Of a stretch of DNA of 64,000 bases, positions 61,049-64,000 are shown piece after piece. This stretch comes from Deltaproteobacteria bacterium (lineage in GTDB: Bacteria; Desulfobacterota; Desulfomonilia; UBA1062). The stretch lies in assembly GCA_018433085.1 (NCBI GenBank), contig JAHDRW010000008.1, positions 124,001-188,000 of the forward strand, given 5' to 3'. The translations under genes and the position numbers were made by a program. The notes beneath the pieces are model-generated. The model saw only the letters and a program-made list of their open reading frames with translations. It had not been told where the DNA came from and searched no databases. The number at the start of each line of letters is the position of its first letter. Position 1 is the stretch's first letter.

Positions 61049-61984
61049 TTGGCGGGAATAGTGACCGTAACGCTCAATCCCAGCATCGACACGAGCTGCC
61101 GGGTATCGCAGGTCATGGCGGAACACAAGCTGCGGTGTTCGGAGCCCGTCCATGAGCCCGGCGGGGGCGGCATCAATGTGTCGCGCGCCGTCAGAAAACT
61201 GGGAGGAGAGTCTCTCGCCCTCTTTCCCGCAGGCCGGCATTTCGGCGGGCTGCTGAAAAACCTTCTTCGGCACGAGGGGGTGGAATTCCGGCAGGTGGAG
61301 ATCGCCGGACAGACCAGGGAAAACTTCATCGTCCGCGAGGAGACCAGCGGGCAGCAGTTCCGGTTCGGCCTGCCGGGACCCACGATGCGGGAAGAGGAGT
61401 GCGGGGCGGTTCTCACCCTGCTCGACTCCCTGGAATCCAGGCCGGAATACCTCGTGGGGAGTGGCAGTCTTCCGCCCGGAACCCTTCCGGATTTCTATGC
61501 CCTCCTGGGCAAAAAGGCAGCCGTGCTGGGTGCGAAATACATCGTCGATACGTCCGGAGAGGCCCTGTGCCGGGCAGCCGAATCCCCGGTGTACCTGATC
61601 AAGCCGAACAGGAGAGAGCTGAGCCAGCTCGCGGGGGAGGAGATTCTGGAGGAGGACGATCTGGCCGATGCCGCGCTTCGGCTCATCAACGAGGGCATCA
61701 GCGAGATCGTGGTCGTTTCTCTGGGTGCGGGGGGAGCTATGCTGGTGACCAGGGAGGGCTGCCGACGCATTCACGCCCCAAGCGTGCAGGCAGTGAGCAT
61801 GGTGGGAGCCGGAGACAGCATGACTGCGGGAATGGTTCTGGGGCTGACCCGGGGGCTCCCCATCATCGAGGCGGCCATGTTCGGCGTTGCGGCGGGCACG
61901 GCAGCGGTCATGACGCCGGGGACCGAGCTGTGCCGGAGAGAAGACACCGAGCGCCTGTATGAAAAAATCCGTGACCAAAAGTGA
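61049..61984 (+). CDS. pfkB: PfkB-family phosphofructokinase-like sugar kinase
   Basis: A 311-aa ribokinase-fold kinase, matching 1- or 6-phosphofructokinase (PfkB/FruK) type: VTLNPSIDTS, PGGGGINVSRAVRKLGG, and the ATP/anion hole GAGDSMTAGM. TTG start with AAGGGAGG 6 bp upstream. With PEP synthase, it sits at the glycolysis/gluconeogenesis switch; the sugar phosphate specificity cannot be told by eye. Confidence 0.9.
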   Translation: MAGIVTVTLNPSIDTSCRVSQVMAEHKLRCSEPVHEPGGGGINVSRAVRKLGGESLALFPAGRHFGGLLKNLLRHEGVEFRQVEIAGQTRENFIVREETSGQQFRFGLPGPTMREEECGAVLTLLDSLESRPEYLVGSGSLPPGTLPDFYALLGKKAAVLGAKYIVDTSGEALCRAAESPVYLIKPNRRELSQLAGEEILEEDDLADAALRLINEGISEIVVVSLGAGGAMLVTREGCRRIHAPSVQAVSMVGAGDSMTAGMVLGLTRGLPIIEAAMFGVAAGTAAVMTPGTELCRREDTERLYEKIRDQK

Positions 61985-62028
61985 GAGATCGGGGCTGAAG
62001 ACCTTATTATTTTCCTTATGGGGGGAAT

Positions 62029-63030
62029 ATGAAGATTGCGGTCTTTGAGGCGGAGCCATGGGAGCAGGGGATCTATAAAGACCTGCAGCAAGACCATGAG
62101 GTTCTGTTTACGGAAGACTCCCTGGACGAAGACAATGCGGACCGGTGCGCCGATGCGCAGATCATCTCCACCTTCATCTACTCGGACCTGGGAGAGAAGG
62201 TCCTCGAGCGGATTCCCGACTTGAGGTTCATCGCCACCCGGTCCACGGGATTCGACCATATTGCCCTTGACTACTGCAGGAGAAAGGGGATCCGCGTGTC
62301 CAACGTACCGGAGTACGGATCCTGCACCGTTGCCGAGCATGTGTTCGGCCTCATTCTCACCATCTCCCGTCACCTCACCGAGGCCCTCGACCGGACCCGC
62401 AAGGGGGACTTTTCCATCCGGGGGCTCAAAGGCTTCGATCTCCACGGCAAGGTGCTCGGGGTCATCGGCACGGGGACCATCGGCATGTGCGTGATCCGTA
62501 TCGCCAGGGGATTCGACATGAAGGTCCATGCATTCGACGTAAGGCCCCAGGAGGGTATGGCAAAGCAGATGGGATTTACCTATCTCTCCATGGACGAGGT
62601 CCTCAGGACGGCCGACATCATCACCCTGCATGTCCCCTCCAACGAAAAGACCAGAAACCTCATTTCCACCGGACAATTCGACCTCATGAAGGACGGGGCC
62701 GTCCTGATCAATACCTCGCGCGGTCCCATCGTCGAGGTGGAGGCGCTGCTAAAGGCCCTGGCGGGGGGCAAGATCTCCGCCGCGGGGCTGGACGTGCTCT
62801 CGGAAGAGCCCCTCATACGGGAAGAAGCAGAGCTGGTCAGGTCCATGTTCCAGCGGGACCACAACCTCCAGACCCTGCTCGCAGACCATGTCCTGCTCCG
62901 AATGCGCAACGTCTACATCACGCCCCACAGCGCATTCTATACCCAGGAGGCGCTTCTGGACATCCTGAACACCACGGTGGAGAATATTCGCTCGTTTGCT
63001 TCGGGAACATCGATAAACCTCGTTGCCTGA
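62029..63030 (+). CDS. ldhA: D-2-hydroxyacid dehydrogenase, D-lactate-like
   Basis: A 333-aa NAD-dependent dehydrogenase of the D-LDH type. The Rossmann motif is GVIGTGTIGMCVIRIA near residue 142; catalytic Arg in NTSRGPIVE, Glu in LDVLSEEP and His in TPHSAFYT. Its length and YGSCTVAEH segment fit fermentative D-lactate dehydrogenase. It uses pyruvate, the product competed for by PEP synthase two genes upstream. It has GGGGGAAT upstream as weak ribosome binding site. Confidence 0.9.
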   Translation: MKIAVFEAEPWEQGIYKDLQQDHEVLFTEDSLDEDNADRCADAQIISTFIYSDLGEKVLERIPDLRFIATRSTGFDHIALDYCRRKGIRVSNVPEYGSCTVAEHVFGLILTISRHLTEALDRTRKGDFSIRGLKGFDLHGKVLGVIGTGTIGMCVIRIARGFDMKVHAFDVRPQEGMAKQMGFTYLSMDEVLRTADIITLHVPSNEKTRNLISTGQFDLMKDGAVLINTSRGPIVEVEALLKALAGGKISAAGLDVLSEEPLIREEAELVRSMFQRDHNLQTLLADHVLLRMRNVYITPHSAFYTQEALLDILNTTVENIRSFASGTSINLVA

Positions 63031-63123
63031 ATCACGTATTTTTTAAGCAGAAGGCACAAAGGGGATAGGGGTCTACAAACATGGTCTCCCCTTGAAAAAG
63101 GACTCTATCGGAGGAGAAAGAGG

Positions 63124-63544
63124 ATGAGAAAGGTACAAAAGGGAGCTACAGTCATTGCCCACTTCCCGGGCATGATGAAAAACGGCACGATTCTCGATGG
63201 GCCGCTGAGATCTACTGTTGGGTACGGAAGCACCTTCCCTGCGGTAGAAGAGGCCGGGGTCGGCCTTCTCCCCGGGGAGCTCGCCGGAGAAAAGGCCCCT
63301 CCGGAAAACGTGTTCGGGGTGTATCATCGGCAGGACCTCCTGAAGGAGCTCGCGAGGTATGAAAGAACGGAAGCCGGCGGTATACACGCGGGCAGGTGGA
63401 TGGAAGTGAGCCGGGAGTACGGGGGGTTCATTTCCGGCTTTGTCCTTAAGCGTCTCCGATTCGACCGTGGCCATCGACACGAATCATCCCCCGGCAGGCA
63501 AACGCATGAATTGTTCTGCACGGCTTCTCGACATATTGCCCTAA
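63124..63544 (+). pseudogene. FKBP/SlyD-like peptidyl-prolyl isomerase with a +1 frameshift
   Basis: The N-terminal frame reads as an FKBP-type isomerase: VQKGATVIAHFPGMMKNG, then TVGYGSTFPAVEEAGVG and PPENVFGVYH. After FVLK (about 63450) the same frame turns into a basic stretch with no resemblance and would overlap mutM. Skipping one base near 63451 gives VSDSTVAIDTNHPPAGKR, which is the conserved SlyD-like end, followed by a stop at 63542-63544. It is broken, or read by +1 frameshifting, or a sequencing error. Several catalytic aromatic positions are changed. Confidence 0.75.
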
Positions 63545-63620
63545 AAAGAAGGATGTCAGGCCATATGTCACGAAACCCCAGTGCCCATATGCGGAAAGGA
63601 CCCATCGGGGAGGTCGCAGG

Positions 63621-64000
63621 ATGCCCGAGTTGCCCGACGTAGAGATCTTCAGGCAGTACCTCGAATCCACGTCACTGCATAAGAACATCGTCGATGCCGA
63701 GGTGCGGGAGCCTTCACTGGTTGAGGGAACGCCTGTCCAGGAATTCCGCCAGTCTCTCAAACACAAACGCATGACGGATACCGCCCGCCACGGGAAGTAC
63801 CTGCTGGTAAATCTGGACGGCCAGCTCTGGATCGTCATGCACTTCGGGATGACCGGCTCTCTGTGCTACTACCGCCGTGGTGACCCCGAACCCGGCCAGA
63901 CGAAAGTCCGGTTTACGTTCGATACCGGCTATCATCTTGCCTACACCAGCAGGAGAAATCTGGGAAAGGTGTTTCTCATCACCTCTCCCCAGGATTTTAT
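63621..64000 (+). CDS. mutM: Formamidopyrimidine-DNA glycosylase, N-terminal part
   Basis: The start of Fpg/MutM, which removes oxidised purines from DNA. It opens MPELPDVEIFRQYL with the catalytic Pro2 and Glu3, and has RHGKYLLVNLDG with the conserved Lys and VMHFGMTGSL. GGAGG precedes the ATG. The frame runs off the right edge, so about 126 codons are visible and the zinc finger is not. Together with SOR nearby it fits oxidant defence. Confidence 0.95.
   Translation, partial: MPELPDVEIFRQYLESTSLHKNIVDAEVREPSLVEGTPVQEFRQSLKHKRMTDTARHGKYLLVNLDGQLWIVMHFGMTGSLCYYRRGDPEPGQTKVRFTFDTGYHLAYTSRRNLGKVFLITSPQDF

Noticed and set aside
60485-62059. Minus-strand open frame of 524 codons opposite the subunit c-like gene and pfkB
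   Set aside because: Overlaps well-supported plus-strand genes and has no recognisable domain.

Overview
The window looks like chromosomal DNA of a Gram-negative anaerobe, most likely a member of the Desulfobacterota (old Deltaproteobacteria). That placement is inference from gene content and GC-rich coding sequence with AT-rich promoters: LPS precursor synthesis (KdsD), TolQ/TolR-type proteins, a ricT-metG pair, a Zn-ribbon threonine synthase, AmmeMemoRadiSam proteins, a neelaredoxin-type superoxide reductase, thiolase and a long acyl-CoA dehydrogenase. I see no phage, insertion sequence, CRISPR array, rRNA or tRNA.

Layout. 1-2.4 kb: an exported-protein fragment, then an ArsR regulator with thioredoxin reductase and thioredoxin, then dtd. 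2.5-9.7 kb: HtrA protease, a methyltransferase, AMMECR1 protein, a YhaM-like OB/HD exonuclease and the xerC-hslV-hslU operon. 9.7-12.5 kb: a thiolase with an unusual insertion and a secreted subtilisin with a Gly-Cys C-terminal sorting-like tail. 12.7-24.9 kb: one minus-strand run of twelve genes with overlaps or gaps below 20 bp (ricT, metG, a small PilZ/HD-GYP-associated-like protein, HDOD, GGDEF, purB, pyrE, a Csd6-like L,D-transpeptidase-fold protein, a coiled-coil membrane protein, a Csd4-like M14 carboxypeptidase, tsaD, rsmA). 25-33 kb: ExbB/ExbD pair, receiver protein with glgC, rimO, kdsD, a hydrolase, a D-Ala-D-Ala-ligase-like ATP-grasp protein and a flavin reductase domain protein. 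33-40.4 kb: acyl-CoA dehydrogenase behind a FadR-like operator, a lysophospholipase-like hydrolase, ahcY-metK, thrC. 40.5-48.7 kb: purine genes (purC; purH-purD-purE) with tsaC, a Nudix hydrolase, a thioesterase and the AmmeMemoRadiSam radical SAM enzyme.

49.3-63.6 kb is the most unusual part. All genes point the same way: PAS histidine kinase, NtrC-type sigma-54 activator, an orphan Fis-type HTH protein resembling that activator's own DNA-binding domain, a small unknown protein behind a possible sigma-54 promoter and folded leader, superoxide reductase, a LonB-like ATPase that has lost its P-loop and its protease domain, an RpoH-like sigma factor, UspA, PEP synthase, a one-helix relative of ATP-synthase subunit c, PfkB sugar kinase, a D-lactate-dehydrogenase-like enzyme and a frameshifted FKBP. 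I read this as a candidate stress or energy-starvation locus: sensing, oxidant defence, proteostasis and a switch of the PEP/pyruvate/lactate node. The module idea is inference; the individual domain calls rest on visible motifs. The window ends inside mutM.

Limits: all calls are from reading the sequence by eye; no database search, structure prediction or folding program was run.
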